From: Promethearchaeota archaeon
GTDB lineage: Archaea; Asgardarchaeota; Lokiarchaeia; Sigynarchaeales; SOKP01
NCBI GenBank assembly: GCA_030620005.1
Contig: JAUXAJ010000247.1
Span: 1 to 7,637 of the forward strand
Direction: 5' to 3'
Length of the DNA stretch: 7,637 nucleotides
In this document: positions 1 to 4,757 of the stretch, in pieces
Position numbering within the stretch: position 1 is the stretch's first letter
How the letters are laid out: every line of letters starts with the position of its first letter
Position numbers and translations under genes: made by a program
The notes under the pieces: generated by a model
The model's input: only the letters and a program-made list of their open reading frames with translations
The model's database searches: none
Told to the model about the DNA's origin: nothing

Positions 1-1
1 T

Positions 2-256
2 GGTTTAGAATTAATAAAATCTGGCGATCCGGACTTAATTGTTTTAGATATTCAGCTTCCTGAAATGAGTGGAATTGAAATTTGCACAAAACTTAGAGAA
101 ATTGATAAGTTTAAGAACATTCCGATTATTGCGGTTACTTCATTTGCCATGAAGGGAGATAAAGAGCAAATAATGCAAGCTGGATTTAACGAATACGTTT
201 CTAAACCCATAAAAGTTGCTGAATTCAGAGAAATGGTCAATAAATACTTAAAGTAG
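2..256 (+). CDS. Response regulator receiver domain, 3' end (5' truncated by window)
   Basis: This reading frame is open from the window edge to a TAG stop and encodes the last 84 residues of a CheY-like receiver domain, which accepts a phosphoryl group from a histidine kinase. The phospho-acceptor Asp is residue 16 of the visible part, in LIVLDIQLPEMSG. The conserved Thr is residue 46 (AVTSFA) and the conserved Lys is residue 68 (VSKPI), in the usual order and spacing, so the active site appears intact. About 35-40 residues, including the acidic pair near beta-1, lie outside the window. The protein ends with the last receiver helix, so no output domain follows. It is either a single-domain regulator or the C-terminal receiver of a hybrid kinase. 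An internal ATG at 65 lies after the catalytic Asp and is not a credible start. A T7 tract follows the stop. Confidence 0.92.
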   Translation, partial: GLELIKSGDPDLIVLDIQLPEMSGIEICTKLREIDKFKNIPIIAVTSFAMKGDKEQIMQAGFNEYVSKPIKVAEFREMVNKYLK

Positions 257-263
257 TTTTTTT
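257..263 (+). terminator. Oligo-T terminator after the receiver gene
   Basis: Seven T residues directly follow the TAG stop, with no hairpin before them. This is the form of an archaeal intrinsic terminator. Being so close to the stop makes it plausible but not certain. Confidence 0.4.
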
Positions 264-394
264 CAATTTTAAATAAAAAATAATCATGTATATAGAAGAA
301 TCTATTAAAAATTGTTCTCTTTCTTAAAAAATAATAATGTTAATAATGTTAAATTTGAATAATATCCACTTAATATTAAGAAAAAAGATATTAC

Positions 395-1353
395 TTAGCC
401 TAACTCATATTGTAAATAGTACTTTAATTTCTCAGATTTTTTATAATATTCTTTAGTGCCAGAATCTTCTCCAAGTTCAATACATAAATCAGCGATTTTA
501 TTAAAATTTTCAACAGTTTCATTAAAGGAACCTTCTCTTAAAAAGTTTGGGGCTTTATCTACTAATTCATCCCTTTCATATATGGGTTTTAATAACGGGG
601 ATATTTCAACACCTATCTCTAATACATCTGCAATGATTTTAATCATTTTATATCGATTTCCGGGTTCAATAGCTATCATTGAATACGCTTTCAATCATAA
701 GATTCTCTCGATTTCCTCAACTTCTAAAGCGTTAAGCAAATCTTGTTTATTTCCTATAATTGCTGCTTGAGCATAAGACGCTTCTTCCTTTATTAACTCT
801 AAAAAGTATTTATTCTTTTTGGTATTTTTAAGAGTTGAATCAGTTATTAGAAGTACAGCATCGCTCTCTCTAATTTATTTGTTCCAAAGAAAGCTAAATT
901 GATCTTGACCTGCAAAATCCCACAGAAGAAACTCAAGTTTGCATATTTTAATAGTTGAAACATCTCCATTAATGGTTAGCTTTAAATCTCTGTGAATTGT
1001 GTCTAATATCGGATTTATAATTTAAAACATCGAAGGATTTAAATCTTTTTGAAGAATATCTGAAAACAAATTCAGAAATTTTTTTTTAACTTACATAATT
1101 CAGTTTTAATTCTATTAAATTCATCTGCTAATCCAGAAATTAATAAAAAAAGTAAATTAAATTCCTTATCAGCTAGAAATGATACTCTATATTTAGAATA
1201 ATCATAATAACCAATATTATCTCCCAGTTTTGAAAATACTTCTTTTTTAAAATCAGGTATAATAGTTTTAAGATCCAAATTACTTAATGTCTTCCCATAA
1301 TATCGTGATACCAAGAGTTCCTCATTTCAAATTACAAAGACCTGTAGCAACAT
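395..1353 (-). pseudogene. Decayed small GTPase with longin-like N-terminal domain and helical C-terminal tail
   Basis: Read from an ATG at 1353, the fragments line up as one gene. The first ~100 codons (for example VSRYYGKTLSNLDL and ADKEFNLLFLLISGL) resemble a longin/profilin-like domain. Then comes a Ras/Arf-type G domain with G3 WDFAGQDQF (about 895-922) and G4 GNKQD (about 740-754). Last is a helical, TPR-like tail (SFNETVENFNKIADLCIELG, then a YYKKSEKLK pair). Damage is extensive: TGA at 1327-1329, a net 1-nt frameshift in an A9 run (minus strand) near 1080-1088, TAA at 1022-1024, TAA at 875-877 and TGA at 695-697. The G1 P-loop and switch I are missing: DLKL is followed directly by TINGDV near 976-982, without a frame change. 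Such GTPases are abundant in Asgard archaea and are thought to act in membrane or signalling processes. This copy cannot make a working GTPase. A TTAAAT box near 1382-1387 on the minus strand fits its old promoter. Confidence 0.87.
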
Positions 1354-1716
1354 AATCGCTTTCACTCTCTTTAGAAAAAAAATTTAACCCCTTTTATCGT
1401 TAAAGTTCCTTTATTTCTATTCCCTTGAATTAGACGATTCAGATTTCTGTTCTTTCACCTTAATCTTTGATTTTACGACAATTAATTTTTGTTTAATGAA
1501 CGATACTATTTTTTTGATTAATTTTATTGACCATAATAATGAAGGATTACGAATTATTTGTTTGATTTGATAAATAAATTATAACCACCTTAAGAATGGA
1601 AATGAAAGAGTTATACTGAAAAATACCTTTAAATAGGAAACTCAGTCACTTATTTCTCTTAAATAACAAAAGAAAAAACTTAGGTACTAAATTCATTTAG
1701 TTCCCCACATACCTAG
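1354..1716. other. AT-rich intergenic stretch
   Basis: No convincing gene was seen on either strand. The stretch holds the probable old promoter of the GTPase pseudogene (minus strand, near 1382-1387) at one end and a plus-strand TATA-like box at 1628-1636 at the other. The rest is AT-rich with only very short open frames. Confidence 0.5.
1628..1636 (+). promoter_or_regulatory. TATA-like box upstream of the 1717-2194 gene pair
   Basis: TTTAAATAG preceded by ACC matches an archaeal TATA box. The predicted transcript start is near 1658, about 60 bp before the first small frame, so the transcript would have a leader. A second weaker box (CTTAAATAA, near 1658-1666) lies just downstream. Confidence 0.35.
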
Positions 1717-1896
1717 ATTTTGAAGAGATTTGCGTTGAAAGAAGACAAGCATCCAGAAAGATTAAAGGAAAACATGAAAAGTAACAGAATGGAAAAAAAC
1801 TTGTTTAAATTTGATAAATCAGATATGTTAGCGATTCAAGTAAAAAAAAGCATTCTTGAAGCTGTGAAAAAAAGCACGGAAAGGAGGAAAGAATGA
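1717..1896 (+). CDS. Small basic protein of unknown function (about 58 residues)
   Basis: An open frame between TAG at 1714-1716 and TGA at 1894-1896 encodes a lysine- and arginine-rich, mostly helical peptide. It contains KEDKHPERLKENMKSNRMEK, then SDMLAIQVKKSILEAVKKS and a very basic end, STERRKE. The start is uncertain: TTG at 1720, TTG at 1735 and ATG at 1774 are all possible, and none has a strong ribosome binding site. The main support for a real gene is its end. The codons for its final Arg-Arg pair contain the AGGAGG that serves the next gene, whose ATG lies one base after this stop, so the two are probably translationally coupled. The charge suggests nucleic-acid binding, but no known family was recognised. 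Confidence 0.42.
   Translation: MLKRFALKEDKHPERLKENMKSNRMEKNLFKFDKSDMLAIQVKKSILEAVKKSTERRKE
1882..1887 (+). promoter_or_regulatory. Shine-Dalgarno AGGAGG for the 98-residue gene
   Basis: AGGAGG lies 10 nt before the ATG at 1898 and inside the end of the preceding frame. It decides the start at 1898. The nearer ATG at 1893 opens only a nine-codon frame. Confidence 0.7.
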
Positions 1897-1897
1897 A

Positions 1898-2194
1898 ATG
1901 TTCAAGGCCGTTAGTTTGGTAGGGGATATTTCAAGAATTCTAAACTTGGACAATAAAATCAAGATAAAAACCATTTATTATTATGTTAATATTAGTAGTA
2001 TTGAGGATATTGTTGATGATTGCTCGTTATTAGCTTTTTGCCTTTTTTTCACGATAAAAGAAGTGTTTAAAGTTCCTAGCGTCACGCTTGAAGATATTGC
2101 CCAAGCGTTTAAGTTTTTTGGATATAATATAAACGATTACTTAATCTTGAAACTAGAGAAAAAATATCGTGAAATTCTAATTAATGATTTGTGA
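1898..2194 (+). CDS. 98-residue protein, possibly a single cyclin-like (TFB-type) fold
   Basis: The protein is mostly helical with no export signal. The stretch IEDIVDDCSLLAFCLFFTIK followed by VPSVTLEDIAQAFKFFGYNI has the rhythm of a TFIIB/TFB cyclin repeat: a helix rich in small residues (A/C-LL-A-x-L), a V-P-x-x-T-L turn, then EDIAQAF like the 'EIAEAFGV' helix, and a final KLEKKYREIL helix. Family TFBs carry two such repeats and a zinc ribbon. Here there is room for only one, and no CxxC pair is present. The fold call is an inference from pattern alone; a phage- or plasmid-type regulator is an alternative. It appears to form an operon with the basic 58-residue frame before it, with a strong AGGAGG site. 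A hairpin (2215-2238) follows the stop. Confidence 0.62.
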   Translation: MFKAVSLVGDISRILNLDNKIKIKTIYYYVNISSIEDIVDDCSLLAFCLFFTIKEVFKVPSVTLEDIAQAFKFFGYNINDYLILKLEKKYREILINDL

Positions 2195-2214
2195 TAAAAA
2201 CGATAGAATAGCGT

Positions 2215-2238
2215 GCTTTTCATGGCACAATGAAAAGC
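2215..2238 (+). other. Hairpin with 9-bp perfect stem, 6-nt loop
   Basis: GCTTTTCAT pairs perfectly with ATGAAAAGC around the loop GGCACA. It sits 20 bp after the stop of the 98-residue gene and before the next small gene. There is no T tract after it, so it is not a bacterial-type terminator. It may be an mRNA processing or stability element, or a protein-binding palindrome. Confidence 0.45.
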
Positions 2239-2274
2239 GATAAATAAACTAAACACCATTATAAAGAGATTAGA

Positions 2275-2433
2275 ATGGAAAATACCGAAGATCCAGATGA
2301 ATTCGCAGAATGGTTAAATTCGTTGACTATCTGGGAATTAAACGAGATATATTTAGAATACGCTAAAGAAATCAACCGAATAAGAAATTTATTATTGGAA
2401 TCAACTCGATCCGAAGAAGATGACGAAAAATAA
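2275..2433 (+). CDS. Small acidic helical protein (52 residues)
   Basis: ATG to TAA encodes a peptide with an acidic start (MENTEDPDEFAEWLNSL), an amphipathic middle (WELNEIYLEYAKEINRIRNL) that could form a short coiled coil, and an acidic tail (RSEEDDEK). A box reading GATAAATAAAC at about 2239-2248 lies some 26-30 bp upstream, which would give an almost leaderless transcript. A second TATA-like site, ATTATAAAG near 2258, is too close to the ATG. Acidic amphipathic peptides of this size are common as small partners or antagonists of DNA-binding proteins, but no family was recognised. It is too short for composition to prove coding. Confidence 0.5.
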   Translation: MENTEDPDEFAEWLNSLTIWELNEIYLEYAKEINRIRNLLLESTRSEEDDEK

Positions 2434-2475
2434 CGATGATGAAGATCAATCAAACTTTTAAATGATATTTTTAAG

Positions 2476-2547
2476 ATGTTGAAAAACAAAAACTTAAATA
2501 AAAGGAGGCTTCCGTCACCAAGACCTAAAACAAGGTCAAACCAATAG
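2476..2547 (+). CDS. Very short basic peptide frame (23 residues), doubtful
   Basis: ATG to TAG encodes a strongly basic, proline-containing peptide (MLKNKNLNKRRLPSPRPKTR and three more residues). It is in the same frame as the 52-residue acidic gene, separated from it by three stops. Its 3' half lies inside the structured element at 2507-2627, which may be the real constraint on this DNA. No ribosome binding site lies at a useful distance. Confidence 0.15.
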   Translation: MLKNKNLNKRRLPSPRPKTRSNQ

Positions 2548-2627
2548 AGAAAGAGGAGCGCGAAATCAGAGCGTAAATTCAATTTACGCTAACCAAAAGA
2601 CAAAAATCCAGGGCGATGACGGAAGCC
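2507..2627 (+). ncRNA. Candidate structured RNA or DNA element, about 121 nt, multi-branched
   Basis: GGCTTCCGTCA (2507-2517) is perfectly complementary to TGACGGAAGCC (2617-2627), closing a 99-nt interior. Inside are a 5-bp hairpin GACCT/AGGTC (2522-2526 with 2533-2537) and a perfect 10+10 palindrome, AGCGTAAATT and AATTTACGCT around one base (2570-2590). GCGC just before the palindrome can also pair with GCGT in its left arm, giving an alternative fold. The element is far less AT-rich than its flanks and holds no convincing gene. It could be a small non-coding RNA, a cis-acting mRNA element, or DNA (a small transposon with 11-bp ends, or a recombination or origin structure). No known RNA family was recognised, and no flanking target duplication is visible. 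Confidence 0.4.
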
Positions 2628-2824
2628 ATATTAAAAATTACTTTTTAGCCTTAAATTATTAAATCACTTGAAATTTATAAAATTTGTTTCAATAAATAAA
2701 TAACGCAAATCTTTAGACTTTTACTGCATTTTAATCCGTTTTTGATTTGCAAAAACATCTTTTCGTCTCTTTAATTTAATAAATTTGAAATTTGTCCGGG
2801 TTTAAATATTTTTTTCAAGAACTG
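2628..2824. other. AT-rich spacer with a 7-bp inverted repeat
   Basis: No gene was seen. GCAAATC (2705-2711) and GATTTGC (2744-2750) form an inverted repeat with a 32-nt loop. A TATA-like ATTTATAAAA near 2671-2681 has no credible frame at the expected distance. Confidence 0.4.
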
Positions 2825-2833
2825 TTTATAAAA
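2825..2833 (+). promoter_or_regulatory. TATA box of the 104-residue gene
   Basis: TTTATAAAA is centred about 27 bp before the ATG at 2857, so transcription would begin a few bases before the start codon. The transcript would be leaderless or nearly so, and no Shine-Dalgarno motif is needed or seen. Confidence 0.65.
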
Positions 2834-2856
2834 GTAAGGAAAACAGCATAGTTAAA

Positions 2857-3171
2857 ATGAAACAAATAATAACTAAAAAAAATCTGAATCAATCTTTAGA
2901 CTTTCTCACAGATATTAATTTTGATGAAGAAGATTATGAAAGGATATACGAAAAATTCAAAATTATTTTGGAAATTCCCGAAATTAAGAAGATTTTGAAA
3001 AATGTTTCAGGAATAAACGAGATTGAAACTGAAGGAGACTTTAAAAATATCTTGAAATATTTGATTGAAAAGATCAATGTGAAAGATTTGAATGAGATCC
3101 TTAAAAAAATAATTAAAAACGAAACCCTAATCGATTACATTCAGGATTTATTTCTGGAAAAATTATTATGA
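2857..3171 (+). CDS. Hypothetical all-helical protein, 104 residues
   Basis: The protein is rich in Lys, Glu, Ile and Asn, with no cysteine, no membrane segment and no signal peptide. It reads as four or five amphipathic helices, for example YERIYEKFKIILEIPEIKKI, then FKNILKYLIEKI, LNEILKKIIK and LIDYIQDLFLEKLL. Two stretches ending in ILKK(I)-type helices look alike and may be a weak internal duplication. The start is fixed by the TATA box about 27 bp upstream, and the gene ends in a 15-T tract, so it is a complete single-gene unit. No family was recognised. The helical-bundle pattern would suit a small adaptor or a DNA-binding protein, but nothing in the sequence decides this. Confidence 0.78.
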   Translation: MKQIITKKNLNQSLDFLTDINFDEEDYERIYEKFKIILEIPEIKKILKNVSGINEIETEGDFKNILKYLIEKINVKDLNEILKKIIKNETLIDYIQDLFLEKLL

Positions 3172-3172
3172 A

Positions 3173-3187
3173 TTTTTTTTTTTTTTT
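3173..3187 (+). terminator. 15-T archaeal terminator
   Basis: Fifteen uninterrupted T residues start two bases after the TGA of the 104-residue gene. There is no preceding hairpin, as expected for archaeal RNA polymerase termination. Confidence 0.75.
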
Positions 3188-3530
3188 CTAACACTCAAAT
3201 GGTTTCAAGACTAACGATAATTACTAATTTTAATTGAAGAACAATTTCAAGTGACCGCAGTCGCGACTCTCGCGACTCTGTATTTTTACAAAAATGAGAG
3301 TGTTGTTGTTGTTTCTCATTAAAATCTTCGTCTATATGACTTCTATCAACATGTGGATCTTTATTTCTGATAGCGTTTTCAAGATGCAACCTAAAATTTT
3401 TATTTAAATATATTCGATCTAAACTCCCATTAAAAAAAAAATAGTATGGGGCAGTATCCCGAAAAACTTAAAATTAAACATGAGAGGTGTTGTATTTGAA
3501 AATTGATTAAATAGAAAAGATATTTCAAAA
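3188..3530. other. Spacer with GC-rich tandem repeat and possible gene remnant
   Basis: No sound gene was seen. On the minus strand a frame without an ATG runs from about 3467 to 3195 and contains RLHLENAIRNKDPHVDRSHI, then DEDFNEK. This faintly recalls the HN-R--N-P-x-D-P-x-R-x-H-x-N stretch of MobA/MobL-type relaxases, so it may be a scrap of one. The frame then passes through a TTG repeat (poly-Gln) and the tandem repeat at 3261-3278. On the plus strand a 17-codon frame starts at 3446 and looks accidental. Confidence 0.3.
3261..3278. repeat. Tandem 9-bp repeat TCGCGACTC x2
   Basis: Two exact copies lie next to each other. The first, with AG before it, forms the palindrome AGTCGCGACT (3259-3268). 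The surrounding DNA is AT-rich, so this GC-rich island stands out. Confidence 0.7.
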
Positions 3531-3662
3531 ATGTACAGAGGAAGAATAATTTTAACAGTGAGCGTGGTGTTCTTGGTATTTTCGTATGAGACTAATTATT
3601 CTCAAAATGGTGATTTCATGGCTATATATCTTGACGATTTTTTCGATTTTTTGTTTAAATAA
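3531..3662 (+). CDS. Small membrane-anchored or secreted peptide (43 residues)
   Basis: ATG to TAA encodes a positively charged start (MYRGR), one hydrophobic helix (IILTVSVVFLVFSY, residues 6-19), and a short polar, acidic tail (LDDFFDFLFK at the end). This is the form of a single-pass membrane peptide or a short signal-anchor. TTAAATAG near 3507-3514 could be its TATA box, slightly closer than usual. The gene stops 41 bp before the ATG of the 120-residue membrane protein, and the two may be expressed together. AAAGGAG overlaps its stop codon but has no start codon at a useful distance. No family was recognised. The short length keeps confidence low. Confidence 0.42.
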   Translation: MYRGRIILTVSVVFLVFSYETNYSQNGDFMAIYLDDFFDFLFK

Positions 3663-3675
3663 AAGGAGTTACGAT

Positions 3676-3685
3676 CTATAATAAA
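3676..3685 (+). promoter_or_regulatory. TATA box of the 120-residue membrane protein gene
   Basis: CTATAATAAA is centred about 24-26 bp before the ATG at 3704, which predicts a leaderless transcript. This supports 3704 as the start rather than a site paired with the AAAGGAG at 3662-3668, which is too far upstream. Confidence 0.55.
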
Positions 3686-3703
3686 AGTACAAGAGATGAT
3701 GTA

Positions 3704-4066
3704 ATGACGAGATATGACAACGATCAAGGCACACGTTCCATATATTGGTTTTTCTTTGGAATTTTAGCGTTTGCTGCGGTTCTCTTTCCGCTATTAGGAG
3801 CGAACTTCCGCTACCAATTAGGAACGGGGTTATCAGGCTTTTTTGACATCGTGCTCTCCACAATAGGCACGATCCTGATAACAATCGGGAGCATAACCCT
3901 CCTTTTTGGGGTCCTTTCCTTGCTGTGCGGGAGGTCATCTAAAGGAGTGACCATAATGCTTTCAGGTTTTTTTTTCATAATCATTGGATTCTTCTGCACG
4001 GGAGAGAACTTCTTGTTCTTCTTAGAAGGCAGCGACGCTCCTCCAAGACCAAGAGGATACAATTAA
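3704..4066 (+). CDS. Three-helix integral membrane protein, 120 residues
   Basis: After a short polar start (MTRYDNDQGTR) come three strongly hydrophobic stretches: residues 12-33, about 46-75, and about 82-107. They are separated by short polar turns, including the basic loop CGRSSKG (75-81). The C-terminal tail GSDAPPRPRGYN is polar and proline-rich. There are no catalytic motifs or heme, metal or nucleotide sites. Base composition is visibly richer in G+C than the flanking DNA, a property shared with the divergent two-helix membrane gene at 4144-4383. A long T-rich tract follows the stop. No family was recognised; small membrane proteins of this type are typical of plasmids and viruses as well as of secretion or pilus platforms. 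The predicted leaderless promoter supports the start at 3704. Confidence 0.8.
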   Translation: MTRYDNDQGTRSIYWFFFGILAFAAVLFPLLGANFRYQLGTGLSGFFDIVLSTIGTILITIGSITLLFGVLSLLCGRSSKGVTIMLSGFFFIIIGFFCTGENFLFFLEGSDAPPRPRGYN

Positions 4067-4082
4067 ATTTTTTCACACTTTC

Positions 4083-4092
4083 TTTTTTTTTT
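4083..4092 (+). terminator. Oligo-T terminator after the 120-residue membrane gene
   Basis: Ten T residues lie 17 bp after the TAA, preceded by another T6 run at 4068-4073. There is no hairpin, as in archaeal termination. The opposing gene ends 50 bp further on and has no clear T tract of its own here. Confidence 0.6.
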
Positions 4093-4143
4093 CTCTCGAA
4101 TTATAGCCAGCGGTTTACCAAACAAATTTTCATAGCAATGCTT

Positions 4144-4383
4144 TTAATAGATGCGAAAGTACTTCATTCCGTAGTAAGGACCGCAAATTGCTACAATGAT
4201 GAAAGACACCACGATTATTTTATAGAAACCTGACCTTTGCCTGTTACCCGCCAATGAGGCACCAAGAACTCCGAAGATCAAGCCTAAGATCCCTAACATC
4301 GACCCTACCGCCATTAAAAACTCGAACGCTTCTCTTACCAGACCGAAATAATTTCCCATATCAAAATCAATCATGAAGATCAT
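4144..4383 (-). CDS. Two-helix small membrane protein, pilin-like in layout (76-79 residues)
   Basis: The protein has a short acidic start (MIDFDMGNYFGLVREAFE), a glycine-patterned hydrophobic helix (about residues 23-45, with Gly at 27, 31, 34, 38 and 41), a short basic loop (NRQRSGFYK), and a second helix (about 55-73) ending in GMKYFRIY. A helix, a short basic cytoplasmic loop and a second helix is the layout of VirB2/TrbC conjugative pilins and of archaeal Ced/Ted DNA-transfer pilins. This is a resemblance of form, not a sequence match; many unrelated small membrane proteins look alike. Two starts are possible. The ATG at 4374 lies about 26 bp from the TATA box centred at 4400 and would be leaderless, giving 76 residues. 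The ATG at 4383 would give 79. Composition matches the convergent 120-residue membrane gene rather than the AT-rich flanks. Confidence 0.76.
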   Translation of the reverse strand: MIFMIDFDMGNYFGLVREAFEFLMAVGSMLGILGLIFGVLGASLAGNRQRSGFYKIIVVSFIIVAICGPYYGMKYFRIY

Positions 4384-4395
4384 TGATGGTTGATC

Positions 4396-4404
4396 TATTT
4401 AAAC
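4396..4404. promoter_or_regulatory. Near-palindromic TATA box between divergent small genes
   Basis: CTATTTAAA on the plus strand reads TTTAAATAG on the minus strand. On the minus strand it is about 26 bp before the ATG at 4374 of the two-helix membrane protein. On the plus strand it would place a start near 4426, 18 bp before the ATG at 4444. One box could serve both directions. Confidence 0.5.
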
Positions 4405-4443
4405 AAAAAACGCGATATTCATTTTTTCTTTGTATAGTTTGAA

Positions 4444-4596
4444 ATGAAAAAGTTTGAGGAAATAGTGACTTGCCCCTGGTGTGAGTGCTCCATTTCGATC
4501 TTCAAGACCAACAATTACAAGAGGATTGCCTCTAAATCTTGCGATTTCCTTTTTGAGAAAAAAACACAAAAATTAAGGTTTTTTAGAATTGGATAA
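4444..4596 (+). CDS. Small Cys-containing peptide, possible half zinc ribbon (50 residues)
   Basis: ATG to TAA encodes MKKFEEIVTCPWCECSISIF and then a basic, aromatic remainder ending LRFFRIG. CPWC (Cys10 and Cys13) is a typical zinc knuckle. Cys33 in KSCDF is where a second knuckle would fall, but its partner Cys is missing (Cys15 is the only other Cys). It is therefore either an incomplete or degenerate ribbon, or a two-chain site. It is divergent from the two-helix membrane gene and probably shares its TATA region. No strong ribosome binding site is seen. No family was recognised. Confidence 0.42.
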   Translation: MKKFEEIVTCPWCECSISIFKTNNYKRIASKSCDFLFEKKTQKLRFFRIG

Positions 4597-4757
4597 GTTT
4601 CATGATCAAATCACATCACCATCGCTGAATTTTGAAATCGATCGAAAATTTGTGATTACTTAAACTTTAGTGTTAATTAATTTATTCGACAATAAAAGTC
4701 TGATGACTCAACTTGAAAAATCGTATATAAACTCCTTTATAGCTCGCATAATACTTT
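4597..4757. other. AT-rich spacer downstream of the transposase gene
   Basis: No gene was seen. Comparing this stretch with 6045-6290 by eye did not reveal matching inverted ends for the insertion sequence. Its left border is probably here, but its position is unknown. Confidence 0.4.

Noticed and set aside
52..240. 62-codon minus-strand frame
   Set aside because: It is a shadow of the receiver domain, whose active-site residues are all readable on the plus strand.
456..770. 104-codon plus-strand frame
   Set aside because: It is the reverse strand of the GTPase pseudogene, which has clear G3/G4 motifs on the minus strand.
2436..2442. C-box-like ATGATGA
   Set aside because: There is no CTGA D box within the expected distance downstream.
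2259..2582. 107-codon minus-strand frame overlapping the small gene at 2275 and the structured element
   Set aside because: It is made of Leu/Phe/Ser strings typical of the reverse strand of acidic, AT-rich coding DNA, with no promoter or family signal. The plus-strand gene and the RNA-like structure explain the region better.
3446..3499. 17-codon frame (MGQYPEKLK...)
   Set aside because: It looks vaguely like a transposase start but stops at once and has no continuation in other frames that could be recognised.
3669..4062. Minus-strand frames of 83 and 89 codons
   Set aside because: They are reverse-strand shadows of the 120-residue membrane protein, which has a promoter and clear hydrophobic segments.
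4602..4707. C/D box RNA-like pattern (ATGATCA, CTGA, GTGATTA, CTGA)
   Set aside because: The boxes are imperfect, the C-to-D distance of about 100 nt is too long for archaeal C/D guides, and no terminal stem is present.
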